DNA of 64,000 bases from Clostridia bacterium. GTDB taxonomy: Bacteria; Bacillota; Clostridia; Christensenellales; Aristaeellaceae. Position 1 is the first letter of the stretch. Each line of letters begins with the position of its first letter. The stretch covers positions 62,001 through 126,000 of the forward strand of contig JAGBEX010000003.1 of NCBI GenBank assembly GCA_017936765.1, written 5' to 3'. The position numbers and the translations under genes were made by a program. This document shows positions 20,116 to 28,305 of the stretch, piece by piece. Under the pieces are notes generated by a model. That model was given only the letters and a program-made list of their open reading frames with translations, was not told the origin of the DNA and made no database searches.

Positions 20116-21297
20116 TTACTCTTCGTCGCCGTTTTCCAGGGCGACCCGCAGCCGCAGGATGCCCTCTTCGATATAGCGGCGGGGGCAGCCGATGTTGATG
20201 CGCAGGTGGCCTGCGCCCAGCTCTTCGCCAAAGAAGGTACCCACGGTGAAGTACACCCCGGCCTTCTCGGTGCGCTGCATCAGCTCATCGGTGGTGTAGC
20301 CGTAGGCACGCAGGTCGATCCACCCCAGGTAGGTGCCTTCCATGGGGGTCAGCACGGCCTTGGGCAGGTGTTCCTTGATGAGCTTGGCCAGCAGGGCGTA
20401 GTTGCCCTCCAGGTAGCGCACCAGGCCGTCCAGCCAGGCGTCGCCGTGGTTGTAGGCGGCACGGGTGGCCTCCAGGGCAAAGATGTTGCCGCTGCGCACG
20501 CCCGCCTTGTCCATCTCATAGCGGAAGGCGGTGCGGATGGCCTCGTCCTTGCAGATGGCGTCCGCCTGCTGCAAGCCCGCCAGGTTAAAGGTCTTGCTGG
20601 CGGCGCACAGGGAGATCACGTTCTTCTCTTGCAGGGTCATGACCGGCACGAATGTCTTGGGCGCGAACACGAAGTCCGCGTGGATCTCGTCGGACACCAG
20701 CGGCACATTGTAGCGGTTCAGCAGGTCGAGCAGGGCCTGCAGCTCCTCGCGGCTCCATACCCGGGACACGGGATTCTGGGGGTTGCACAGCAGCATCAGC
20801 TTGGCGCCGGCCTGCAGCTGCTTTTCGATGGCGGCCAGATCCATGTCGTAACTGCCGTTCTCCCGGCGCACCAGGGGCGCGTCCATCACCCGGCGCTCCG
20901 TGCCTTCCACCGACATGCGGAAGGGGCCGTACACCGGGGACTGGATGATGACCCCATCCCCGGGCTGGGTCAGCGCCAGAATGGCCAGGCGCAAGCCGGT
21001 GACCACGCAGGGGATCATGGTGATGTCCTCCCGGGCGATGGTCAGGCCGTGGCGGCGCTGCCAGAAATCGATGAGCGCCTGATCGTCGTCAGCCATGATC
21101 TCGGTATAGCAATAGGTGGGGTGGGCGGCGCGGGCCAGGATGGCCTCCTGCACCGCGGGCGGGCTGGGGAAATCCATGTCCGCCACCCACATGGGCAGCA
21201 CGTTCTCGCCATGCTCCAGGCGGCAGGCGTCCCACTTTTCGCTGCGGGTACCCATGCGGTACAGCCCTTCGTCGAAGTATTCTTCGTTAAAGATCAT
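20116..21297 (-). CDS. MalY/PatB-type PLP aminotransferase (cystathionine beta-lyase-like)
   Basis: A 393-residue fold-type I PLP protein of the MalY/PatB branch. WVADMDFPSPPAVQEAI, CNPQNPVSRVWSREEL, VSDEIHADF and the PLP lysine in AASKTFNLAG (K235) are present. Members catalyse C-S beta-elimination of cystathionine or cysteine, and some also have regulatory roles (MalY). Length is normal. The start overlaps the end of the methyltransferase gene by 11 bp, so it is the last gene of a four-gene minus-strand operon, ending in a terminator. Its grouping with rRNA modification genes gives no clear functional hint. Confidence 0.88.
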   Translation of the reverse strand: MIFNEEYFDEGLYRMGTRSEKWDACRLEHGENVLPMWVADMDFPSPPAVQEAILARAAHPTYCYTEIMADDDQALIDFWQRRHGLTIAREDITMIPCVVTGLRLAILALTQPGDGVIIQSPVYGPFRMSVEGTERRVMDAPLVRRENGSYDMDLAAIEKQLQAGAKLMLLCNPQNPVSRVWSREELQALLDLLNRYNVPLVSDEIHADFVFAPKTFVPVMTLQEKNVISLCAASKTFNLAGLQQADAICKDEAIRTAFRYEMDKAGVRSGNIFALEATRAAYNHGDAWLDGLVRYLEGNYALLAKLIKEHLPKAVLTPMEGTYLGWIDLRAYGYTTDELMQRTEKAGVYFTVGTFFGEELGAGHLRINIGCPRRYIEEGILRLRVALENGDEE

Positions 21298-21907
21298 TGG
21301 TATTCTCTCCTCCCAGGGGTTCCGAGGCCTTCAGCACCCAGAAGCCGCCTGATTTATCCAGCTTTTCCACCTCGCCAAAGAGGGTCTTGAGGTATTTCAC
21401 GCAGCTTTCTGCGCCCTGCTGCTTGCGGATCACCAGATACAGCGCGCCGCCCTGCTTCAGGTGGGCAGCGCTGTCGGCAAACATTTTGTAGATCACCTGC
21501 TTGCCTGCCCGGATGGGCGGGTTGGTGATCACCGCGTCAAAGCTGCGATCCAGCACCGCCGCCATGCCGTCGCTCTCAATGACCTCGGCGGTGGTCTTGT
21601 TACGCTCCAGGTTGTCCCGGCTGAGCTGCAGGGCGCGGCGATTCACGTCCGCCATCACCACCCGGCAGGCGGGATTGGCCTTGGCGATGCTTACGCCAAT
21701 GGCACCCCAGCCGCAGCCCAGGTCCAGCACATCGCCGGAAAGCTCCGGCAGGGCGTCCAGCAGGAGGCGGGTACCCTGATCCAGTTCCCCCTTGGAAAAC
21801 ACGCCCGCGTCCGTCATAAAGTTCAGGCCATGGCCACGATAGGGGAAGGCGCAGGGGACGGGTTTCGATTCGCTGGAGGGGTCAGCGGTGTAGTATTGAT
21901 CGTTCAT
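21287..21907 (-). CDS. RsmC-like class I SAM-dependent methyltransferase
   Basis: 206 residues. SAM-binding motif I VLDLGCGWGAIGVSIAK (about 59-75), motif II MADVNRRAL, and the catalytic NPPIRAGK (about 126-133) identify the MTS/RsmC family, which methylates the N2 of guanine in small-subunit rRNA. The N-terminal YYTADPSSES...FMTDAGVFSKGELDQGT is typical of the short single-domain members in Bacillota (YbxB type). It overlaps rsuA by 4 bp upstream and the MalY-like gene by 11 bp downstream, so it is translationally coupled. Pairing with a pseudouridine synthase supports an rRNA role. Confidence 0.88.
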   Translation of the reverse strand: MNDQYYTADPSSESKPVPCAFPYRGHGLNFMTDAGVFSKGELDQGTRLLLDALPELSGDVLDLGCGWGAIGVSIAKANPACRVVMADVNRRALQLSRDNLERNKTTAEVIESDGMAAVLDRSFDAVITNPPIRAGKQVIYKMFADSAAHLKQGGALYLVIRKQQGAESCVKYLKTLFGEVEKLDKSGGFWVLKASEPLGGENTNDL

Positions 21908-22620
21908 GGTGCCTCCATCTGCGCATCGGCATACAAGCTGCGCAGCTCATCATCAGTCAGTTCGCGCCACTCGCCCACGGGCAGATCGGGGTCCAGGCGC
22001 AGGGAGCCGAAGCTCTCCCGGTGCAGCTGCACCACTTCCTTCCCCACGGCGGAGAACATCCGCTTCACCTGGTGGAACTTGCCCTCCTGCACGGTGACTC
22101 GCCCGGTACGGGGCGCGACGATCTCCAGCAGGGCGGGCTTGGCGTCGAAGTCGCTCAGGTGCAGCCCCTGGGCAAAGGCCTCCACGTCGGCCTGGGTCAG
22201 TTCGCCATCCACCTGCGCCAGATAGGTCTTGTCCACATGGCGGGTGGGGGACAGCAGGCGGTGGTTCAATTCTCCATCTGTGGTGAGGAACAGCAGCCCC
22301 GTGGTGTCCTTGTCCAGCCGTCCCACGGGCATACAGCCGATGGAAGCATAGCTCTCCGGCAAAAGATCCATCACCGTGGGCTGCTTTTTGTCCCGGGCGG
22401 CGGTGAGCAAGCCAGCAGGCTTGTGCAGCATCACATGCCGGGTCAGGCGGCCATCCAAGGGCTGGCGGTGCAGGGTGAGTTCAGCCTCCGTGTTGCAGGA
22501 AGCGGAAGGGTCGGTCACCACAGCGTCACCAACGGTCACCGCCCCCTGGCGGATCAGCTTCTGCACCTGGGAGCGGCTGCCCACCCCCAGGGTCACCAGC
22601 CAACGGTCAAGCCTGAGCAT
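21904..22620 (-). CDS. rsuA: 16S rRNA pseudouridine synthase, RsuA family
   Basis: 238 residues. An S4 RNA-binding domain (LRLDRWLVTLGVGSRSQVQKLIRQG, residues 2-26) is followed by the RsuA/RluB catalytic domain with MLHKPAG, and GRLDKDTTGLLFLT, which contains the catalytic Asp, then KTYLAQVDG and EGKFHQVKRMF. It makes pseudouridine in small-subunit rRNA (position 516 in E. coli). The stop overlaps the methyltransferase start by 4 bp. The start overlaps the 3' end of the upstream membrane-protein gene by 14 bp. Confidence 0.92.
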   Translation of the reverse strand: MLRLDRWLVTLGVGSRSQVQKLIRQGAVTVGDAVVTDPSASCNTEAELTLHRQPLDGRLTRHVMLHKPAGLLTAARDKKQPTVMDLLPESYASIGCMPVGRLDKDTTGLLFLTTDGELNHRLLSPTRHVDKTYLAQVDGELTQADVEAFAQGLHLSDFDAKPALLEIVAPRTGRVTVQEGKFHQVKRMFSAVGKEVVQLHRESFGSLRLDPDLPVGEWRELTDDELRSLYADAQMEAP

Positions 22621-23440
22621 CTTTCAGCCCCCGGACGTACACGGCGGTCATCAGCTGCTTGAAGCACAGCCGCGGGAGCAGCAGCACCACCGCAGCCGCT
22701 GCAATGATATACACCTTGTTGCCAAGGGAGGGCAGCTGGATGCTGCCGCCACCCAGGTTGCCCAGGGCGCTGACCAGCCCGGACACAAAGTCCATGCCAG
22801 CCCAGCCCACCACGGCGAAGAAGGGGATCAGCGCCACCAGCCCGGCCAGCCACACCAGCATAACGCCGCCACGGTGACCACGGATGAGCTTCTTATCCCC
22901 CAGGGCATAGGCATGGCGGGCGCCGCTGTGGAAAGCACAGCCCAGCACAATGGGCAGCACCGTGGCGGCGTAGATCACCAGCACCAGCTTGATGCCGTTC
23001 ATAAAGGAGCCGCCGCCCAGATCCATCACCACCCGCATAAGGGTGAAGGCGTCGATCTGCCCGGCGTAGGCCCACAGCAGCACCACGGTGGCCGCAATGA
23101 ACAGCGCCGCCCACAGGAGCATCAGGCCAGCTTGCTTCAGGCCGCGAAGGAACTTGCGGCCATAGTTTTCGGTGGAGATCAGCTTGGCGCTGAGCAGCTC
23201 GCCCCCGGCAATGGCGTCCTGCATGGCCTCGGCCATGTTCTGCCGCGCCACGGGGATGATCAGCAGATACAGCGGGATGCTCAGCAGCGCCAGGTAAGGC
23301 ACCTCGGTGGTCACCAGGAATAAAAGCGGGGCGGCCACCATCAGCCGAAGGGCCAGCTGCACCAGCACGCACACGATGCCCTGGCCGGATTTTTCAAAAA
23401 AAACCTGTGCCGTTTTGCTCAGGATCTTCGACATTTTCAT
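22607..23440 (-). CDS. Unrecognised polytopic membrane protein
   Basis: 277 residues with five or six hydrophobic segments (for example LALRLMVAAPLLFLV, LALLSIPLYLLIIPVA, LLWAALFIAATVVLLWAY, VIYAATVLPIVLGCAF, VVLLLPRLCFK at the end). I recognise no family; its build is that of small gut-clostridial membrane proteins without known function. ATG 23440 is chosen because AAGGGGA is eight bases upstream; the longer start at 23467 lies before the ribosome site. It is the first gene of the operon leading into rsuA and is driven by the minus-strand member of a divergent promoter pair. Confidence 0.75.
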   Translation of the reverse strand: MKMSKILSKTAQVFFEKSGQGIVCVLVQLALRLMVAAPLLFLVTTEVPYLALLSIPLYLLIIPVARQNMAEAMQDAIAGGELLSAKLISTENYGRKFLRGLKQAGLMLLWAALFIAATVVLLWAYAGQIDAFTLMRVVMDLGGGSFMNGIKLVLVIYAATVLPIVLGCAFHSGARHAYALGDKKLIRGHRGGVMLVWLAGLVALIPFFAVVGWAGMDFVSGLVSALGNLGGGSIQLPSLGNKVYIIAAAAVVLLLPRLCFKQLMTAVYVRGLKDAQA

Positions 23441-23473
23441 TCGGAATGTCCCCTTTCTTGCACACATAGATAT

Positions 23474-23526
23474 ATTATACTAAACCCGTGGCGCAATTGC
23501 AAACACTTCGCGATATATGGTACAAT
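23474..23526. promoter_or_regulatory. Divergent promoters sharing one palindromic -35 hexamer
   Basis: TTGCAA at 23497-23502 reads the same on both strands. Rightward it is 18 bp from TACAAT (23521-23526) for the radical SAM gene. Leftward it is 17 bp from TATAAT (23479-23474) for the membrane-protein operon. The two polymerases could not bind at once. Confidence 0.65.
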
Positions 23527-23557
23527 ATTTCAGAATCTTGTCACAGGAGGGATCCCC

Positions 23558-25201
23558 ATGCGCCTCACGCTCACCGGCCTTGCCAGCCAATACATCCACA
23601 TGCCGCTGGCACCATTCTGCCTGAAGAAGGCCGTGGAGGAGGCGCTGCCCATCCCCGTGACCATTTGCGATATCAACATCAACGAGCCGGTGGAGGACTG
23701 CCTGGCGCGGCTGATGGAAGGCGCGCCCACCCATATCGGCTTTTGCGTCTACATCTGGAACCGGGAGATGACTGCCCGGCTGGTGCGGCGCATCAAGGCG
23801 CTGGACGAGAATATCTGCATCCTGCTGGGCGGCCCGGAGGTCACCTTCTCCCCGGAGGCCACCTTTGCCGAAATGCCCTGCGACTACATCCTCCGCGGTG
23901 CCGGGGAGGAAAGCCTCCCCGCTCTGCTGCGCTGCCTGATGGAAAGCGGCGATCCCAGCGCCATCCCCGGCGTGTGTACGGCTGGCAGCATCGTTCCGCC
24001 CGCCCCCACGCCGCCGCCCCGCGCCGACCTCTATGACGACACCTGGCACACCGCCCTGAACGGCCGCATGGTGTATGTGGAAACCAGCCGTGGCTGCCCC
24101 TTCAGCTGCGCCTTCTGCCTCAGCGGGCAAAAGGACAAGGTGCAGTTCATGCCCCAGGAGGAAGCCCTGGCCCTGCTGATCCGGCTGGGCGCTTCCGGCA
24201 CGGACACGGTGAAGCTCATCGACCGCACCTTCAACTGCGATAAGCAGCGCACCCGCTTCCTGCTGGGCGGGCTGATGGCCGCCAAGGCCGCCGGGCAGAT
24301 CGGCAACGTGTGCTACCACCTGGAGGTGGCCGCCGACCTTTTCGACGACGAGACCCTCGATCTGCTGGCACAGGCTCCTGCCGGACTGTTTCAGATGGAG
24401 GCCGGACTGCAATCCTTCCACGCTCCCACGCTGGAAGCCTGCCGCCGCCACACGGACATGGCGCGGCTGGTGGATCGCCTGCAGCGCATCCTGCTGCCGG
24501 GGAACGTGCATCTCCACATCGACCTGATCGCCGGGCTGCCCCAGGAGGACTTTGCCACCTTCGGTCAGAGCTTCGACTGTGCCTACAACTTGCGTCCCCA
24601 CCAGCTGCAATTGGGCTTCCTGAAGCTGATCCACGGCAGCCATCTGCGGGAGACCGACTGGGGGCAGCGCTTTGCCCCTGACCCGCCCTATGAGGTGCTG
24701 TCCACCCCCTGGATGACCTACGCCCAGCTGCGCCGCTTGCATGGCTGTGCCGAGGCGGTGGAGCGCCTGCACAATTCCGGCCGCTTCGCCAGGACCCTCG
24801 ACCTGGCGCTGCAACGCACCGGGATGCGCCCCTTCGACCTGTTCCTGCGCCTGGGGGATGCCATGGCTGCCCGCCAGGGGCGGTGGAGCCTGGATGCGCT
24901 GACCGCCATGGTGCATGATGCGCTGCTCGCTCTAGGCGTGCCTGCCGCTGAGCTGCGGGACGCCATGATCCTCGACCGCCTGGCCACGGACAACACGGGC
25001 TATCTGCCTCCGCTGCTGCAAGGCGAAGCGGAGTCGCTCAAGCGCGCGGCGCGGCTGTATCGGGAGGCACACCCGGAGCATCGCCACCCCCGCTGCGCGC
25101 TGCTGGCCGATGGACGGCTGGCGGTGGCTGTGTGGCGTGAGAAGCACCCCGTGACCCAGCGGGGCGAGGTGGCGGAACTATCGGTTGCGGAAGAGGCATA
25201 A
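23558..25201 (+). CDS. B12-binding-domain radical SAM protein
   Basis: 547 residues. The N-terminal cobalamin-binding-like domain (LTGLASQYIHMPLAPFCLKKAVEE; GFCVYIWN; LLGGPEVTFSPEATF, about 1-140) precedes a radical SAM core with CPFSCAFCLSG (the CX3CX2C cluster motif, near residue 180). A DUF4080-like C-terminal domain follows. Proteins of this build occur widely in clostridia; their substrates are unknown, and methyl or other radical modification of peptides, RNA or lipids is possible. GGAGGGATCCCC precedes ATG 23558. It is divergent from the rsuA operon and appears monocistronic. High confidence in family, none in substrate. Confidence 0.88.
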   Translation: MRLTLTGLASQYIHMPLAPFCLKKAVEEALPIPVTICDININEPVEDCLARLMEGAPTHIGFCVYIWNREMTARLVRRIKALDENICILLGGPEVTFSPEATFAEMPCDYILRGAGEESLPALLRCLMESGDPSAIPGVCTAGSIVPPAPTPPPRADLYDDTWHTALNGRMVYVETSRGCPFSCAFCLSGQKDKVQFMPQEEALALLIRLGASGTDTVKLIDRTFNCDKQRTRFLLGGLMAAKAAGQIGNVCYHLEVAADLFDDETLDLLAQAPAGLFQMEAGLQSFHAPTLEACRRHTDMARLVDRLQRILLPGNVHLHIDLIAGLPQEDFATFGQSFDCAYNLRPHQLQLGFLKLIHGSHLRETDWGQRFAPDPPYEVLSTPWMTYAQLRRLHGCAEAVERLHNSGRFARTLDLALQRTGMRPFDLFLRLGDAMAARQGRWSLDALTAMVHDALLALGVPAAELRDAMILDRLATDNTGYLPPLLQGEAESLKRAARLYREAHPEHRHPRCALLADGRLAVAVWREKHPVTQRGEVAELSVAEEA

Positions 25202-25217
25202 ACACGAAAAAACGCCC

Positions 25218-25280
25218 GCAACTTTCGGTTGCATTGCAATTGCAAGCCAGATTTGCTGGCGCAACCGCCCCGAATATGCT
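25218..25280 (+). promoter_or_regulatory. Promoter and GCAAC-N5-GTTGC operator of the membrane XRE gene
   Basis: Operator palindrome 25218-25232; extra half-site GCAACCG beginning at 25261, 43 bp downstream; candidate promoter TTGCTG (25253-25258), 16 bp, TATGCT (25275-25280). The arrangement is mirrored at 49368-49434. Confidence 0.6.
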
Positions 25281-25309
25281 ATGCTGGGATGGAAAAAGGA
25301 GGAATGAAC

Positions 25310-25879
25310 ATGACCCTTGAAACCGCCAATCGCCTTGTGCAGCTGCGCAAGGATCATGGCCTGAGCCAGGAGGAGCTGGCCGAGCGCCTGGGCGTGAGCC
25401 GCCAGGCTGTGAGCAAGTGGGAGCGAGCCGAATCCTCGCCCGATACGGACAACCTCATCGCCCTGGCCAGCCTGTACAATATTTCCCTGGACGAACTGGT
25501 GCGTGGCGGCGCCACCCCCATGGAACCTGGCAATGTGGATGATCCCCTGCCGGAGGGCAGCTATTTTGAACACAAGGCCGCCCAGGAGGAAAAGGCTCGC
25601 GAGAAGCAGCGCCACGCCTTCCCTTATCCGGTGCTGGTGGCCATTGCCTATGTGGTGCTGGGTGCCTGCTTCAACCTGTGGCATCCCGGGTGGCTGCTGT
25701 TCCTTACCATTCCGCTGTTTTACCTGCCCGCCAGCCAGCGCAGCCCCCTGAAGCTGCTGGGCAACCCGGTGATGATCACCATCATTTATCTGCTGCTGGG
25801 CTTCTGGTGCAATTTGTGGCATCCCGGCTGGGTGGTGTTCTTGCTGATCCCGGTGCTGAATGCCATCTCTTTCAAATAA
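25310..25879 (+). CDS. XRE regulator with two membrane hairpins (tandem repeat)
   Basis: 189 residues. The N-terminal helix-turn-helix (about 6-62, LSQEELAERLGVSRQAVSKWE) is followed by a charged linker. A C-terminal membrane part is built from two tandem units, each a hydrophobic stretch plus the motif NLWHPGW (AIAYVVLGACFNLWHPGWLLF and IIYLLLGFWCNLWHPGWVVFL in two pieces). This suggests a DNA-binding regulator tethered to the membrane and sensing something there. ATG 25310 is preferred over 25304 because AGGAGG (25297-25302) is seven bases away. The gene is convergent with an alpha/beta hydrolase and followed by a terminator. Confidence 0.85.
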   Translation: MTLETANRLVQLRKDHGLSQEELAERLGVSRQAVSKWERAESSPDTDNLIALASLYNISLDELVRGGATPMEPGNVDDPLPEGSYFEHKAAQEEKAREKQRHAFPYPVLVAIAYVVLGACFNLWHPGWLLFLTIPLFYLPASQRSPLKLLGNPVMITIIYLLLGFWCNLWHPGWVVFLLIPVLNAISFK

Positions 25880-25880
25880 G

Positions 25881-25911
25881 AAAAAGGCAGACGCTTTCGC
25901 GTCTGCTTTTT
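25881..25911. terminator. Bidirectional terminator between convergent genes
   Basis: Stem GCAGACGC (25887-25894) / GCGTCTGC (25899-25906), flanked by AAAAAG and CTTTTT. Confidence 0.85.
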
Positions 25912-25912
25912 C

Positions 25913-26824
25913 TTATACCAGCTGATCCACCCACGCGGCCACGTCCTGCCAGACTTCGTCGCGGTTCAGCTCGTTGAACATCTCATGCCGTCCATCGGGG
26001 TAGAGCTTCACGTCCACCCGCTTCACACCGGCGGCGCGGAGCTGGTCGGCCACCTTGTTCACGCCGTTGCCGCTGCCCACGGGATCCTTCTCGCCGGAGA
26101 AGAGCAGCACGGGCAGGTCTTCCGGCACGCCCTGCACCTTGGTCAGCCTGTTCAGCCCGGTGAAGAAATCCCGGTAGCCGCCGCCGGTGAAGATGAACCC
26201 GCAGTACGGGTCAGCCACGTAGCTGTCCACAATGGCTTCGTCCCGGGTGAGCCAGTCAAAGTCCGTGCGGGCGGGCTTGAAGAGCTTGTTGCTTGAGCCA
26301 AAGGCAATGCCGTTGATCAGCTTGCTGGGCTTCTTTTCCCCGCCGAAGAGGCACACCAGCTTGGCCACGCCCAGGCCCAGCAGCGCCACAGGCTTGGGGA
26401 AGAACCCCGTGCCGGAGAGGATCGCCCCCGCGAGGCCCTGGGCGTATTGCATCAGGTAGCAGCGCACGACGAAGCTGCCCATGGAATGCCCCAGCAGGAT
26501 GTACGGCACGCCGGGATGGTGCTGCTGGGTGCGCTGGCGCAAAAGATGCACATCGTCGATGAGGTGCTGCCAGCCGTCCTTTTCGCCGAAGTAGCCCTTG
26601 ATCTTCGCTGCGGTGCCATGCCCCAGGTGGGTGTGGCCCACCACGGCAAAGCCGTGTTCGGTCAGGGCGCGGGCGGTGGCGTCGTAGCGGTCGATATGCT
26701 CGGCCATGCCATGCACCAGCTGGATCACGGCCTTCGGTTCGCCCTCCGGCAGCCACATACGGTAGTCCAGGCGCAGCCCGGTGGTGGAGGAAAAGGTACC
26801 TTTGATGATGCGCTCGTTTTTCAT
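25913..26824 (-). CDS. Alpha/beta hydrolase (monoacylglycerol lipase / S33-like)
   Basis: A 303-residue cytoplasmic hydrolase of the hydrolase_4 group. The oxyanion stretch LVHGMAEHIDRYD, the lid region AHLGHG-like VVGHTHLGHGTA, the nucleophile elbow GHSMGS (about 107-112), the catalytic Asp in LLFSGEKDPVG and the His in PDGRHEMFNE are all present. This pattern is typical of clostridial lysophospholipase or monoacylglycerol-lipase-like enzymes. AGGAGG precedes ATG 26824 by eight bases. Monocistronic, convergent with the XRE gene. Confidence 0.9.
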   Translation of the reverse strand: MKNERIIKGTFSSTTGLRLDYRMWLPEGEPKAVIQLVHGMAEHIDRYDATARALTEHGFAVVGHTHLGHGTAAKIKGYFGEKDGWQHLIDDVHLLRQRTQQHHPGVPYILLGHSMGSFVVRCYLMQYAQGLAGAILSGTGFFPKPVALLGLGVAKLVCLFGGEKKPSKLINGIAFGSSNKLFKPARTDFDWLTRDEAIVDSYVADPYCGFIFTGGGYRDFFTGLNRLTKVQGVPEDLPVLLFSGEKDPVGSGNGVNKVADQLRAAGVKRVDVKLYPDGRHEMFNELNRDEVWQDVAAWVDQLV

Positions 26825-26883
26825 GGGGATGGCCTCCTTTCAGGTAATTTCAGTATAAACGAAATAAAACATGAAATCAACCC

Positions 26884-26912
26884 ATGACAAGCCGCCCCGA
26901 TGTGTGTATAAT
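26884..26912 (+). promoter_or_regulatory. Sigma-A promoter of the YitT gene
   Basis: ATGACA (26884-26889), 17-bp spacer, TATAAT (26907-26912). It lies downstream of the first in-frame ATG (26871), which rules that start out. Confidence 0.75.
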
Positions 26913-26945
26913 AGAGTCGCATCCTACAGAAAAGAGGTCTTTTGT

Positions 26946-27788
26946 GTGCTTTCCAGGAATGCCATCAAGGATTTTCTGATCATCACCTTCGGTACCATCA
27001 TCGTGGCGGCGGCGGTGTTTTTCTTCATGCTGCCCAGCCATGTGTCCGTGGGCAGCGGCGCGGCGCTGGCCATGGTGCTGAGCAACTTCATTCCGCTTTC
27101 TGTTTCCACCATTACGCTGATCATGAACATTGGCCTGCTGATCATCGGGTTTGTGCTGGTGGGTCCCACCTTTGGGGCGAAAACGGTGTACTGCTCGGTG
27201 CTGATGCCCATGGTGATGGGTGTGTTTGAGCGCATCTTCCCCAATTTCCAGTCCATCACCCAGGATCCCCTGCTGGACGTGATCTGCTATATCCTGGTGG
27301 TGGGCATTGGCCTGGCCATTCTCTTCCCCAGGGACGCATCCTCCGGGGGGCTGGACATTGTGGCCAAGATCATGAACAAGTATCTGCACATGGATCTGGG
27401 GCAGGCCATGTCGGTTTCCGGCATTGTGGTGGCGCTGTCCTCCGCCCTGTGCTACGATGCCAAAACCGTGGTGCTTTCCGTGCTGGGTACCTATTTCGGC
27501 GGCCTGGTGGTGGATCATTTCATCTTCGGCATGAACATCAAGCGCCGGGTGTGCGTCATTTCCGCGGAGCTGGAGAAGATCGTGCAGTTTGTGATCCACG
27601 ACCTGCACAGCGGCGCCACGCTGAATGAGATCATCGGCGCCTATGACAACACGCCCCGGCGGGAGATGATCGCCATTGTGGACAACCAGGAATATCGGCG
27701 GCTGATGGACTTCATCCGCGAGACCGACCCCAAGGCCTTTGTGACGGTGTATTCCGTGAGCGATATGCGGTATATGCCTAAGAAGTGA
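26946..27788 (+). CDS. YitT family membrane protein (DUF161/DUF2179)
   Basis: 280 residues from GTG 26946 (AGAGGT seven bases upstream, and downstream of the promoter). The N-terminal half has about five membrane helices with the family pattern (DFLIITFGTIIVAAAVFFFMLP, SSGGLDIVAKIMNKY). The C-terminal DUF2179 domain (VCVISAELEKIVQFVIHDL..GATL, DNTPRREMIAIV, MDFIRETDPKAFVTV) is a cytoplasmic PII-like/ferredoxin-like fold. YitT proteins are common in Bacillota, are thought to be transporters or channels, and have no firm substrate. Monocistronic, with a strong terminator. Confidence 0.92.
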   Translation: MLSRNAIKDFLIITFGTIIVAAAVFFFMLPSHVSVGSGAALAMVLSNFIPLSVSTITLIMNIGLLIIGFVLVGPTFGAKTVYCSVLMPMVMGVFERIFPNFQSITQDPLLDVICYILVVGIGLAILFPRDASSGGLDIVAKIMNKYLHMDLGQAMSVSGIVVALSSALCYDAKTVVLSVLGTYFGGLVVDHFIFGMNIKRRVCVISAELEKIVQFVIHDLHSGATLNEIIGAYDNTPRREMIAIVDNQEYRRLMDFIRETDPKAFVTVYSVSDMRYMPKK

Positions 27789-27796
27789 TGGGCAGC

Positions 27797-27832
27797 AAAA
27801 AACCGGGCAGATAAACGTCTGCCCGGTTTTTT
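27797..27832. terminator. Bidirectional terminator after the YitT gene
   Basis: AAAAAACCGGGCAGA (27797-27811) / TCTGCCCGGTTTTTT (27818-27832), loop of six. Confidence 0.92.
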
Positions 27833-27842
27833 GCGTGGCGGC

Positions 27843-28094
27843 TCAGCCCTGGAGACCCTGCTCCTGGCGCTCCATGTTCTCGATCACCACATCGTAGATC
27901 TCACCCAGGGAGGCGCAGTATTCCAGCACCTTCCAGGGTTCGTTGGTGTGGTAGTGGATCTTGATGAGTTCATCATCGCCCACGGCCAGCAGGCAGTCGC
28001 CCTTGAAGTTCTCGCAGAAGTAATCGTTGATGGCATCCTCGTCCAGGTCATGGCCTTCGATGAGGAGCTGGGTATCGAACTTGAATTCCAGCAT
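27843..28094 (-). CDS. Small stand-alone protein resembling the C-terminal FakA/YloV domain
   Basis: 83 residues. The segment LLIEGHDLDEDAINDYFCENFKGDCLLAVGDDELIKIHYHTNEP, followed by VLEYCASLGEIYDVVIENM, resembles the C-terminal part of fatty acid kinase FakA (YloV), whose consensus includes GDDxLVKVHVHTNxPGKVLEYA. The kinase (DAK) domain is absent, so this is a free-standing domain; such proteins are often annotated as kinase to dihydroxyacetone kinase. AAGGAGG precedes ATG 28094. It lies 18 bp downstream of an RHH repressor gene and should share its transcript. Its role is unknown; binding of an acyl-loaded protein or FakA partner is a guess. Confidence 0.8.
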   Translation of the reverse strand: MLEFKFDTQLLIEGHDLDEDAINDYFCENFKGDCLLAVGDDELIKIHYHTNEPWKVLEYCASLGEIYDVVIENMERQEQGLQG

Positions 28095-28112
28095 GGTGGT
28101 TCCTCCTTGTGG

Positions 28113-28292
28113 TCATTCTTCGGTATCAATAATAATAGTTCCATTCTCAAGCTCATATTCCTCCACATAAGACTGAAGAATATGTTCGATCATGTTATTG
28201 ATTGAACGGTGATCAAGACTGGCAAGGACACGAATCTTATCATAAACGGACTCGTTCAGGCGCAGTCCGGTTTGAACCTTCATAACAGGCAT
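28113..28292 (-). CDS. Ribbon-helix-helix (Arc/CopG-like) DNA-binding protein
   Basis: 59 residues: a basic beta-strand (VMKVQTGLRLNE), then two helices (SVYDKIRVLASLDHRSINNMIEHILQSYVEEYE), the fold of Arc/MetJ repressors. ATG 28292 is chosen because GGAGGT lies seven bases upstream; the longer GTG start is part of that ribosome site. The intergenic region before it contains five TGCTAC/GTAGCA half-sites overlapping the divergent promoter, the expected target. It sits first in an operon with the FakA-domain protein. The acidic tail (YELENGTIIIDTEE) is unusual for a minimal RHH protein. Confidence 0.85.
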   Translation of the reverse strand: MPVMKVQTGLRLNESVYDKIRVLASLDHRSINNMIEHILQSYVEEYELENGTIIIDTEE

Positions 28293-28305
28293 TGATATCA
28301 CCTCC

